NCBI GenBank assembly: GCA_016926235.1
Contig: JAFGOZ010000523.1
Span: 1-8,733, forward strand
Source: Bacteroidales bacterium
GTDB lineage: Bacteria; Bacteroidota; Bacteroidia; Bacteroidales; UBA10428
Direction: 5' to 3'
Length of the DNA stretch: 8,733 nt
Shown: positions 1 to 7,008 of the stretch, one piece after another
Layout: each line of letters opens with the position of its first letter
Position numbering within the stretch: position 1 is the stretch's first letter
Notes under the pieces: generated by a model
The model's input: only the letters and a program-made list of their open reading frames with translations
Databases searched by the model: none
What the model was told of the DNA's origin: nothing
Position numbers and translations under genes: made by a program

Positions 1-812
1 CCGCTTCCTTCAACAATGTAGTTTACACCGAGTTCCTTGGCTATTTCAGGTGCTGATTTATTTTGATTGCGGTATTGTTCAACAGAGGTACGGGAAATTA
101 CCCTGAAGTCTTTTATCAGCTGAAGGTTGTTCAGGGTCTTTTCCATAAGGCCGTTAACAAAAGCACTGTTCTCCTGATCAACACTTTCATTGCGGAATGG
201 CAATACAGCAATGGATTTCTCTAGTTCTTTGATTTGTCTTCCACCACCAATAATGTTAAAAATATACATGTTTACAACAACAATAGCAACAACCAGAGTA
301 AGACCTGAAAGCAATAAAATCAGTCTTTTCTTCGGTTTCTGGATTTGTACATCGGACTTATCAGAGACTTTAATTTCATCTTTAACTTCTGTTGCCTTAT
401 GCTTACTAATAGCTTGTGTATCCTTATATTTCAAATACCACTTGATTATAATATCAAGATTAACAAGAACTGGCTTTACCTGTTCAGGATCAAAATCCTT
501 TGGATGAGCACCATAAGCAGACAAGCTGTTCAGGTGATCCATTGAGGTGATAATATTGGAAGTAACTTTTTTCTCCTTTTTGAGTTTATCAATAATACCT
601 TTGAGAGGCTCAGTTCCTCTCTCTCTGTTAAGTTCACACTCGCATAAATCAGTTATCATCACTTCAAGACATCGTCTTGAATAGAGAAGAATCATATTCT
701 CATCATCAGCTTTTATAAGCTTTCCTAACTCTTTTTCCAAATCAGGAAGCTGACCTATGAAGGATTCATAGAGTTTCTCAAGTTCTTTTATTTCTGCTGA
801 CCAGATTGGCAT
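1..812 (-). CDS. Partial DUF4145-like / TolB-like membrane protein, paralogue of the downstream-numbered neighbour (3' end outside window)
   Basis: I translated this frame by hand. It is open from an ATG at 812 to the left edge, giving 270 codons and ending in ...NYIVEGS. It aligns without a break to the N-terminal part of the complete gene at 1085-3052. Residues 1-130 are roughly three-quarters identical, including SRRCLEV, CELNRERGTEPLKGIIDK and GAHPKDFDPEQVKPVL. A diverged, Lys-rich linker and a transmembrane helix (about 165-185, LILLLSGLTLVVAIVVVN) follow, and then the start of the TolB/FlgO-like domain (KSIAVLPFRNES, VISRTSVEQYRN). The TPR part expected from the paralogue would lie outside the window. 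The likely topology is a cytoplasmic DUF4145-like head, one membrane span, and a TolB/TPR part on the far side. The start matches the paralogue, and there is no clear Shine-Dalgarno sequence. Its function is unknown. Confidence 0.88.
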   Translation of the reverse strand, partial: MPIWSAEIKELEKLYESFIGQLPDLEKELGKLIKADDENMILLYSRRCLEVMITDLCECELNRERGTEPLKGIIDKLKKEKKVTSNIITSMDHLNSLSAYGAHPKDFDPEQVKPVLVNLDIIIKWYLKYKDTQAISKHKATEVKDEIKVSDKSDVQIQKPKKRLILLLSGLTLVVAIVVVNMYIFNIIGGGRQIKELEKSIAVLPFRNESVDQENSAFVNGLMEKTLNNLQLIKDFRVISRTSVEQYRNQNKSAPEIAKELGVNYIVEGS

Positions 813-997
813 GTGCCAGGTATTTGACTGATTCAGGATATTTGTTTGTAAGCTTCTCGTTACTGGTTCCTCGGTCCTTGGTGTTCGTTCCCTTGCACCA
901 GGGATCAATTTCTGGTTGCTATTATTCCACGTACCTCGTACCCCGCACCTCACACCAATTTTATGTAAAGTTAAACTTTTCTGAAACTCAAGTCAAT
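813..997 (-). repeat. Direct repeat copy 1: conserved leader/promoter region of the partial paralogue
   Basis: These 185 bases match 3053-3237 without any gap. I count 10 mismatches, about 95% identity. The repeat begins exactly at the start codon and fades after 997. It holds a C/T-rich stretch on the plus strand (ACCTCGTACC and CACCTCACACC around 933-957) and the predicted promoter. The rest of the gap up to 1084 shows no hairpin or terminator that I can see. Confidence 0.85.
966..996 (-). promoter_or_regulatory. Possible promoter of the partial paralogue
   Basis: On the minus strand TTGACT (996-991) is followed after 17 nt by TAACTTTA (973-966). TAACTTTA differs from the Bacteroidota -7 consensus TAnnTTTG only at the last base. 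Both elements are preserved in the second copy at 3206-3236. This would give a leader of about 150 nt. The prediction is by eye only. Confidence 0.35.
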
Positions 998-1084
998 ATC
1001 TTTTGCATTACCAGCCAATATCTATTAAGGAGGAATTTTCATATCACTCTAAGTTTTAAAAAAGTAGCCCAGATCCATTATTTC

Positions 1085-3052
1085 TTAGCAAGGGAGTTTC
1101 ATCCGCTGACACAGATCCTTGAAACGAGGATCATTTCGAACATAGTCGTAAATGGGGATTAACAAATATGGCAGATTTGGATCTCTGAAATTGTAGGACT
1201 GTTCCAGCCAGAAAATAGCTTTATCGGCTTCATGGCCTGCGGAATATAATATGGCGATATCAAATGGAGCAAAAAACTGATTTGGATTATCCGTCCACAT
1301 TTCCTCTAGTCTGTCAGCGATATATAAACACGCTCCCATGAATCCATTTTCCAAATATTCCTGTTCTAGAAGTTTTAATGCTTCCGGAATTATCATACTC
1401 CAAAATGATTTCAATGTTTCAAAGGCTTCCTCAGTTCTCCCAACCATATAGTAAGGATGCCACAAATTAGTCATTGCAAAAGGATATCCCGGTTCAAGAC
1501 TTAAAGCCGCATTAAATGCTTTGATAGATTCCTCATACTGTCTGGCCATATAAAGGTCTACTGCATTAAATGTAATGATAAAAGGATTCATTGGATCAAG
1601 GTTGAGAGCTATGTCAATCTGTTCCAATGCTTCTTCAGGTCTTCCAAGAATATTTAAAAGATGAGAATACATTGCATGGCCCACAGCATTATTGGGATTG
1701 AGTGAAATGGATTTCTTAAAAGCTGATTCACCGCCTGCCCAGTCGAACATTTTCCAGACCTTTTTACCTGCTAGAGAATAATGAACATCTGCATTGTTGC
1801 TGTCTAAAGCATAAGCTCTCATAAGAGGCTCCATCGATTTAGAATTCCCTTCAGCAGGGGTGACTAATCCCCATTGCTGACGGTAACCCCAGACAGCGCT
1901 GACTCCTGTATAAGCAAGAACATAATCAGGATCTATCTCTTTTGCCATTTCAAAATATTTTAAAGCTGAATCAAGAGCATCAGGAGTGAATTTATTAAGA
2001 TAGAACTGACCTTTCAAATATGCCTCATATGCTTCCAGATTATCTGTAGGTAGCTTTTCAATCAGGCGTTTCTCCTGAGGACTTATGGTTGCATTTAATT
2101 CAGAGGCAATGCTTTGGGTAACGAGGCTCTGAATATTGAAGAATGCACCAGCACTTTCCAGTTTCTGGCGAAATGATTTGCCCATTAAATGCCTTTCCCT
2201 TCCTTTTCGTATCTCAATCAACTGTACTCTTAGTATTAAGGAATCTCCACTCTTCTGACCACTTCCTTCCACTATATAATTTACGTGTCTTTCCCTTGCT
2301 ATTTCTGGAAGTGATTTTACCGTATTTCTGTATTGCTCAACTGAAGTCCTTGAAATAGGTGTAAGTTCTTTGATTGCCTGGAGCCTGTTTAATATTTCCT
2401 CCATAACACCGTTCATAATAATTGCTGTTGCAGAATCACGGCTGTCATTTCGAAAAGGCAAAACAGCGATGGACTTTCCCATATTTCTGCCGAGAATATT
2501 AAATTTTGTTACAACTAAAACAGCAGCAAGAATTAAAAGGAAGCTGAAAGAATAGATTAAGATCTTTTGGAGTTTATTCCATGGCTTTCTTGTTTTCAAT
2601 ATTAGTGGTTTCTGCAACTCTTTTGGAGTATCTGATGTGATTAGACCTTGGTTTTGAGATTCTTTATATTTAAGATACCACTTTAAAACTACACTAAGAT
2701 TACTCAATACAGGTTTTACCTGTTCAGGGTCAAAATCTTTTGGATGAGTACCATAAGTTGACAACTCATTCAGACCGTACATTGAAGATGCTATATGAGT
2801 AGGGATCTTCTTCTCCTTATTCATCTTATCAATGATCCCTTTCAAAGGTTCTGTTCCTCTCTCTCTGTTCAGCTCACACTTGCATAGATCAGTTATGATG
2901 ACCTCAAGGCATCTTCTTGAATAGAGTAGAACAACATTCGCATCTTTAGTTTTTAACAGCTGCCCTAATTCCCTTTCCAATTCAGATAGCTGACCTCTGA
3001 AAGATTCATAAAGCTTCTCAAGTTCTTTTATTTCCGCAGACCAGATTTGCAT
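1085..3052 (-). CDS. Membrane-anchored DUF4145-like / TolB-like / TPR protein (655 aa)
   Basis: Domains in order: residues 30-128 are a DUF4145-like alpha-helical domain (SRRCLEV, ERGTEPLKGIID, YGTHPKDFDP). Residues 163-182 are a single strongly hydrophobic transmembrane helix. Residues 193-325 are a TolB/FlgO-like domain of the kind found before TPRs in large Bacteroidota signalling proteins (KSIAVLPFRNDS, ISRTSVEQYRN, YIVEGSGQ). Residues 340-545 hold TPR-like repeats (ALKYFEMAKEIDPDY, AFKKSISLNPNNA, ALEQIDIALNLDPMN, SIKAFNAALSLEPGY). The end, NDPRFKDLCQRMKLP, is typical of TolB/TPR proteins. There is no enzymatic motif, so a scaffold or sensor role is likely. The start is fixed by an in-frame TGA two codons upstream of the ATG and by agreement with the paralogue. 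No Shine-Dalgarno sequence is evident. The gene is the second unit of a tandem duplication with 2240-bp spacing. The stop is TAA at 1087-1085. Confidence 0.93.
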   Translation of the reverse strand: MQIWSAEIKELEKLYESFRGQLSELERELGQLLKTKDANVVLLYSRRCLEVIITDLCKCELNRERGTEPLKGIIDKMNKEKKIPTHIASSMYGLNELSTYGTHPKDFDPEQVKPVLSNLSVVLKWYLKYKESQNQGLITSDTPKELQKPLILKTRKPWNKLQKILIYSFSFLLILAAVLVVTKFNILGRNMGKSIAVLPFRNDSRDSATAIIMNGVMEEILNRLQAIKELTPISRTSVEQYRNTVKSLPEIARERHVNYIVEGSGQKSGDSLILRVQLIEIRKGRERHLMGKSFRQKLESAGAFFNIQSLVTQSIASELNATISPQEKRLIEKLPTDNLEAYEAYLKGQFYLNKFTPDALDSALKYFEMAKEIDPDYVLAYTGVSAVWGYRQQWGLVTPAEGNSKSMEPLMRAYALDSNNADVHYSLAGKKVWKMFDWAGGESAFKKSISLNPNNAVGHAMYSHLLNILGRPEEALEQIDIALNLDPMNPFIITFNAVDLYMARQYEESIKAFNAALSLEPGYPFAMTNLWHPYYMVGRTEEAFETLKSFWSMIIPEALKLLEQEYLENGFMGACLYIADRLEEMWTDNPNQFFAPFDIAILYSAGHEADKAIFWLEQSYNFRDPNLPYLLIPIYDYVRNDPRFKDLCQRMKLPC

Positions 3053-3237
3053 TTGTCAGGTATTTGACTGATTCAGGATATTAGTTTGTATGTTTCTCGT
3101 TACTGGTTCCTCGGCCCTTGGTGTTCGTTCCCTTGCACCAGGGATCAATTTCTGGTTGCTATTATTCCACTTACCTCATACCCCACACCTCACACCAATT
3201 TTATATAAAGTTAAACTTTTCTGAAACTCAAGTCAAT
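3053..3237 (-). repeat. Direct repeat copy 2: conserved leader/promoter region of the complete paralogue
   Basis: Matches 813-997 at a constant offset of 2240 bp, with 10 mismatches and no gaps. Identity stops abruptly at about 3237, which marks the right boundary of the duplicated unit. Confidence 0.85.
3206..3236 (-). promoter_or_regulatory. Possible promoter of the 655-aa gene
   Basis: TTGACT (3236-3231), a 17-nt spacer and TAACTTTA (3213-3206) on the minus strand. These are identical to the elements in the other copy. The start codon lies about 150 nt downstream. Confidence 0.35.
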
Positions 3238-3903
3238 TATTTTTGGTGTCACTGGTGAAACGCCATAAGCAAGGAAATTGAAGATTTAGTTATAATATTA
3301 TATCTGAAGGATGATCTTTTGATTGAAAAGGGCCTAAGAGTGGGTTTGGTGTTATAAACTTATGTAATCAATTGTCGCATTTTTTAAATAATTGATCAGA
3401 TCCTCATAAAATCGGTCTGTGAGATATAAATACCTGACGTGTCCTTGAGGTATGCTGAATTAAGCCACTTTTGTGCCTTGGTGATGCTTTAACCTTAACT
3501 CAGGGTGAGATCGTTGAAAAAGGAGGGGTTTTGGCATTAGCTATAATGGTAATATCTGAATGTTTCATGATAAGAAGATTTAGTTATGGATTAAAAAAAA
3601 AGATCAACAGAAGGGATTCATACCTAAATGTTGATCTTTATACAATTAACAGAAACGATGCTGTTATTGGCTAAAACATGTTTAAATAGAATATTTGATG
3701 TTCAAAAAGTGTGACAAACCCAATAATTATACCGTCCGTGTTATGGGCCAGGCCTTTTTTATTTGTCTATTTAACAGGAAATTGTCACGGTATGCGATTT
3801 TTTTTTTCTTGTTAGTCCTGATGCAGAAATTTTATTGCGTCGGCGCGAGGAGAAAAATTTTAAAATTCTTTGTGAGCATTTTGGTGTAAGCTCTTTTGCA
3901 ATT
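3238..3903. other. Gene-poor gap with probable decayed fragments
   Basis: No reading frame here resembles a family I know. Short open stretches exist. One on the plus strand at 3471-3674 starts with TTG and encodes GEIVEKGGVLALAIMV and a basic tail. Another at 3775-3996 has no good start and encodes KNFKILCEHFGVSS, which vaguely resembles a transposase-type helix-turn-helix. Neither has a ribosome-binding site or family support. The gap also holds a minus-strand terminator (3593-3639), a run of ten T at 3798-3807, and the left arm of an inverted repeat (3888-3944). It separates the tandem paralogues from the defence-like genes and may contain the scar of past deletions. Confidence 0.5.
3593..3639 (-). 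terminator. Intrinsic terminator downstream of the winged-helix/nucleotidyltransferase operon
   Basis: A perfect 11-bp stem pairs AAAGATCAACA (3599-3609) with TGTTGATCTTT (3629-3639). The 19-nt loop can add a small AGG/CCT inner stem. On the minus strand the hairpin runs straight into nine T (3601-3593). The stem is AT-rich, so efficiency may be modest. It lies about 265 bp beyond the truncated nucleotidyltransferase, perhaps where the intact gene once ended. Confidence 0.55.
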
Positions 3904-3944
3904 TTAGATTTGTGGATCAGCCTGTGCGAATTGCAAAAGTGCTT
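3888..3944. repeat. Long imperfect inverted repeat at the break in the nucleotidyltransferase gene
   Basis: Arms of 16 bp, AAGCTCTTTTGCAATT (3888-3903) and AATTGCAAAAGTGCTT (3929-3944), pair at 15 of 16 positions around a 25-nt loop. A second, mutually exclusive pairing joins GTGGAT (3912-3917) to ATCCAC (3948-3953). There is no T-tract on either side, so it is not a usual terminator. It sits just past the point where similarity of the nucleotidyltransferase to its family ends. Confidence 0.7.
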
Positions 3945-4227
3945 GGCATCCACCTTTATGCTTATAAATCCAGCGGCAGATAGGCGCCCCTCTTGAAGTA
4001 TCATGTGCGAATTTTTTTGCCCGTAATCGTTCCTCCAGTTTTGCATGCTCCAACCTTGAGCTTAATTCAATTACACAATCTACGTCTAACGTGGGCCTAA
4101 TATCTGAAGAGGCTGGATCATCTGCGTATAATTCTGCTACTGCTCCACCAATAAATACTACCTCTTCCTTAAGTTCTTCCAAACCATCTGCAACAGTTTG
4201 CAGTATCACAATATTCGTACTAGACAT
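3904..4227 (-). pseudogene. Truncated, probably frameshifted nucleotidyltransferase (AbiEii-like family)
   Basis: The 107-codon frame starts at ATG 4227 and overlaps the stop of the upstream regulator by 8 bp (ATGTCTAG), which implies translational coupling. Residues 21-53 carry a nucleotidyltransferase core: VVFIGGAVAELY, then RPTLDVDCVIE with the paired acidic residues D48 and D50. GAPICRWIYK (80-89) follows. In the family as I recall it, this continues as GIKVDVMP..., supplying the third catalytic Asp, and the protein goes on well past 200 residues. Here the frame reads HKGGCQALLQ instead. The alternative minus-strand frame reads SIKVDA at the same place, consistent with loss of about two bases near 3960. 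After that neither frame resembles the family. I infer an inactive remnant. The intact relatives are annotated as AbiEii-type toxin nucleotidyltransferases. The family call comes from memory of motifs, not a search. Confidence 0.72.
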
Positions 4228-4741
4228 TTTTTAGTCTTTTATCCAATTCATCAATGGCTATTTTTATTTCCCGCATCCGGCCAATTCTTAAGGTATCTAA
4301 TATTGCGAGTAACTCATAAAACAATATATCATCTTGGACAACCATCGGAATAGTGTAATACAACGGCTCAATTGACTGACCTCTTAGAATGCCTTTTGAA
4401 TAGGGCCAGACATAATTTTCAGATCCTTGGGATATGAGTTCTTTTATGGGATTTGCAGAATGTGCTGTCGGTATCCCTCTAACTATAGCACCTGGCTCAG
4501 CAGGAAACACATACTTCAATCCATATATTAGAAATTCTTTAAATGAATTTATATAAATCTTCCGTTTGTCGCCATCAATTAAACGTGCGATTTTACATCT
4601 GTTTAACGCTTCAGAGACCTCAGATTGGCTTATTTTCAGCGAATTGGCAATATCAAGATTCAACCATTCAGGGTTCTTCATTGAAATTATCTTCAATAAT
4701 ACAAGGATGTCCTGAGGCCGCATTCCACTATGCTTTTTCAT
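4220..4741 (-). CDS. Winged-helix transcriptional regulator, probable antitoxin/repressor partner of the nucleotidyltransferase
   Basis: A 173-aa protein starting at ATG 4741. A longer frame exists from TTG 4780, but it would place the operator and -7 box inside the gene, so I prefer the ATG. Residues 28-55 form a clear helix-turn-helix (NLDIANSLKISQSEVSEALNRCKIARLI), followed by a wing-like KRKIYI. The C-terminal half has conserved-looking motifs (YVFPAEPG, GIPTAHS, NYVWP, GTLRGQSI-type GILRGQSIEPLY) that I associate with MarR-like or winged-helix proteins found next to nucleotidyltransferases. The stop overlaps the next gene's start by 8 bp. By analogy with AbiEi/AbiEii pairs it would bind its own promoter and restrain expression of the partner. 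No membrane or enzymatic motif is seen. No Shine-Dalgarno sequence is visible; the leader would be only about 30 nt. Confidence 0.85.
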   Translation of the reverse strand: MKKHSGMRPQDILVLLKIISMKNPEWLNLDIANSLKISQSEVSEALNRCKIARLIDGDKRKIYINSFKEFLIYGLKYVFPAEPGAIVRGIPTAHSANPIKELISQGSENYVWPYSKGILRGQSIEPLYYTIPMVVQDDILFYELLAILDTLRIGRMREIKIAIDELDKRLKNV

Positions 4742-4758
4742 GTCAACAATATTTATCG

Positions 4759-4775
4759 ATTCGCGATTCGCGAAT
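4759..4775. promoter_or_regulatory. 17-bp palindromic operator upstream of the winged-helix gene
   Basis: ATTCGCGA-T-TCGCGAAT is a perfect 8-bp inverted repeat around one central base. It is GC-rich in an AT-rich intergenic region. It begins 17 bp upstream of the ATG and 2 bp downstream of the -7 box, so it covers the expected transcription start. That is the classic position for repression by the downstream gene's own helix-turn-helix product. A second, shorter palindrome, ATTCTCAGAAT (4792-4802), lies in the upstream promoter region. Confidence 0.65.
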
Positions 4776-4777
4776 TG

Positions 4778-4785
4778 CAAATATA
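4778..4785 (-). promoter_or_regulatory. Bacteroidota-type -7 box of the winged-helix operon
   Basis: TATATTTG on the minus strand (4785-4778) matches TAnnTTTG at every fixed base. I do not find a good -33 TTTG about 20 nt further upstream. Transcription would start inside the palindromic operator. Confidence 0.5.
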
Positions 4786-4828
4786 TAAAAGATTCTCAGA
4801 ATTGTTAGCATTTTAAGGAGTTTTATGT

Positions 4829-6979
4829 TCAAACACTTACTTCTTTAGTTAGCTTTTTGTAATACCGGTTCCTTTGTTTGAACATTTTTTCAAAGTAATC
4901 AATCTTTGAGTCACGATAATCAAAAATTACAGGAGGATTTCCGGAATGTTGAATGCGACCAATGTACTGAATCAATTTTCCTTCAAAAGCAAACGGATAC
5001 GCAATTATAAGACACTCAAGGTTATTTAAATCAATTCCTTCGCCAAAATATTGTCCGGTCGAAATCACTATTTTAAAATGACCTTGTTTCAGCTGTTCAA
5101 TTTTACTTTTTCTACTACTTTCGGAATCTTCACCATGAATTGTAATAGTCTCATATCTATCTTTGAGGTAAAGATTAAGTATATCCACATGCGCCTTCCG
5201 CTCGGTCAGAATCAGGAATGTTTTAAACCTGTCTGAATTCTTATCAATATCGTCTAATATAAGGGAATTCCGGTTAGTGTCATGAATCAGAATTCTTGAA
5301 ATGGTCTCATATTTATCAATCTTATAATCAAATGGCGCAAATAACTTTGTCTCTTTAATATTTACCTCGACCTTTGTTTTCTTCTGCCTTATCTGGTCAA
5401 TCTGCCCGGCATTGTACAATATGTTTCCTATGTAGACATAAATCAGTTTTTCATCATTGTTTTTACGTTTAGGCGTGGCTGTAAGTCCGTACAGATAGTA
5501 TGAGTTGAAATTGACGATTGCTTCTCTGAATGATTTTGCCGGAATATGATGACATTCATCCACAATGATTGTCCCAAAGTTGGATGTAATATTTTCAGTT
5601 TCTTCGCTTCTTGAAAGAGATTGAATCATGGCAACAGTAATTTGCCTCCCGATCTTAAACTTTTGATTAGCAATTTGCCCGATCTCTTTCTTCGGAATTT
5701 TTAAAAAGCTTTGAATCCTGTCTATCCATTGATCGAAAAGTTGCTTTCTATGTACAATGATTAGTGCGGGTTGTCTCTTTTGAGCAATCAATTCAAGTCC
5801 GATTATTGTTTTGCCTGATCCTGGCGGCGAAACAATAACGCCAAAGTCTTTATCAAGAGTTTTTTCAATTGCACTCTCCTGCTCAGGTCTCAATTCTATT
5901 TCCGAGTCAAAATCAATAGGTTTCAGTTTTTTTCTGTTGTCGACTATTTTAAAAGACAGGTCCTCTTTTTTGCAAAATGTAATCAGATTTGCTACAAACC
6001 CTCTTGGTAAAATCACGCCGTCAGGAGTTTCTTCAATCAGCCTGAAGTATTTTTCAGTATCAAATGTTGATTTCCCTAGATTCTTTTTAATTAGAAAATC
6101 TGAATTAAGAAAATTTAAATTCTCTCTTATAAATTCAATCAGCTTCATATTAAGGTGAAGTCGTTTTAGATATATCTGACCATCAACCTGGATATCAATT
6201 ACTGATCGAGACGTAACATCAAAACTCGATTTGAAGAAATCTTCAACCTTCTCATTAAAAATTTCCTCATAAACAGATTTGAAACTGTCACTGGTCAGCT
6301 TGTGAAAACTTTTTATTGCTTCAAGTTGATTATTATATGGTTGCAAATCCTCCGGATTCAGGAATGCAGAATTGAGATCCAATAGAGCTTTCCCGTTAAG
6401 AGGGAGTGCAATAAGGTTTCCCATTCCTTTTCCTGAATGAAAATCCTGATTCGGAAATAGTCTGTCAAAGCTTGGTTCCTTATCAAATGGAGAGATTATG
6501 GTCGCTTCCCTGAGTAATTCGTACATCAGTTTTCTGGTCTTCTCTGCCGGGAGATTTTCTTCAAAGAAGATCCATAGATGCCCTCCGCTTCCCGATCGGG
6601 AACGCTCAATATACGATTGTATTTTATGCTTTAGACAAACCGAGTATAATTTAAGAATTGATTCTTTCCAGTTACTATCATCAAAGTCGGCTGCAATAAA
6701 AAATGAGGTGTTGTCTTCGAGAAGCGGGTATATGCCAATGGTTTCAAGACCCTGTAAATGCCGAATCAATACTTCATCAGTTAATGGTTGATACTCCTTT
6801 TTTGAATAGTCTTTAAAACTTCCACCGGTCAATTTATGTTTGCGGTAATCTGTCCAGTCAACTTTATAAGCAGGCATATAACCTGATTTACCTTCTTTTT
6901 CCCATCGGATAGCATATATTTCTTGTCTCCCATGAAAAAGTGATTTAAAAAAATCAAGTATGTCTTTTGAGATAGTCAT
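4829..6979 (-). CDS. AEP (TOTE-type primase) domain fused to SF2 XPB-like DEAD/DEAH helicase (716 aa)
   Basis: Residues 1-200 match the archaeo-eukaryotic primase domain of TOTE conflict systems: metal-binding AADFDD (96-101), ERSRSGSGGHLWIFF (125-139) with the family's S-x-H-type element, FDRLFPNQD (171-179) and GNLIALPLNG (187-196). Residues about 360-690 form an SF2 helicase: Q-motif-like LRPEQESAI, Walker A SPPGSGKT (384-391), Walker B DECH (474-477), motif III TATP (500-503), motif V GEGID (646-650) and motif VI QYIGRIQH (671-678). A linker of about 150 residues lies between the two parts. This would be a nucleic-acid motor joined to a primase/polymerase-type domain, acting on DNA or RNA in the cytoplasm. 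TOTE-type proteins are associated with biological conflict. AAGGG at -8 to -12 could serve as ribosome-binding site. It lies 29 bp after the DUF3644 gene and is probably co-transcribed with it. The last Arg of motif VI is replaced by His678. Confidence 0.93.
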   Translation of the reverse strand: MTISKDILDFFKSLFHGRQEIYAIRWEKEGKSGYMPAYKVDWTDYRKHKLTGGSFKDYSKKEYQPLTDEVLIRHLQGLETIGIYPLLEDNTSFFIAADFDDSNWKESILKLYSVCLKHKIQSYIERSRSGSGGHLWIFFEENLPAEKTRKLMYELLREATIISPFDKEPSFDRLFPNQDFHSGKGMGNLIALPLNGKALLDLNSAFLNPEDLQPYNNQLEAIKSFHKLTSDSFKSVYEEIFNEKVEDFFKSSFDVTSRSVIDIQVDGQIYLKRLHLNMKLIEFIRENLNFLNSDFLIKKNLGKSTFDTEKYFRLIEETPDGVILPRGFVANLITFCKKEDLSFKIVDNRKKLKPIDFDSEIELRPEQESAIEKTLDKDFGVIVSPPGSGKTIIGLELIAQKRQPALIIVHRKQLFDQWIDRIQSFLKIPKKEIGQIANQKFKIGRQITVAMIQSLSRSEETENITSNFGTIIVDECHHIPAKSFREAIVNFNSYYLYGLTATPKRKNNDEKLIYVYIGNILYNAGQIDQIRQKKTKVEVNIKETKLFAPFDYKIDKYETISRILIHDTNRNSLILDDIDKNSDRFKTFLILTERKAHVDILNLYLKDRYETITIHGEDSESSRKSKIEQLKQGHFKIVISTGQYFGEGIDLNNLECLIIAYPFAFEGKLIQYIGRIQHSGNPPVIFDYRDSKIDYFEKMFKQRNRYYKKLTKEVSV

Positions 6980-7008
6980 TGTAAACCCTTAGAAATCAGA
7001 CTTTATAG

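Noticed and set aside
1027..1033. Plus-strand AAGGAGG Shine-Dalgarno-like motif
   Set aside because: No start codon with a meaningful frame follows at a usable distance.
806..1162. Plus-strand frame of 118 codons over the leader of the partial paralogue
   Set aside because: It reads through a duplicated non-coding leader and the end of a real minus-strand gene. The LVPRTS-like translation is what such C/T-rich intergenic repeats give, and the frame has no family resemblance.
3888..3944. Integron attC site or terminator reading of the long inverted repeat
   Set aside because: It lacks the GTTRRRY/RYYYAAC core boxes of attC sites, and there is no T-tract on either strand for a terminator.
3771..4046. 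Minus-strand 91-codon frame overlapping the truncated nucleotidyltransferase
   Set aside because: Only IKVD resembles the family, as the continuation after a frameshift. The rest is low-complexity basic sequence with no independent start signal.
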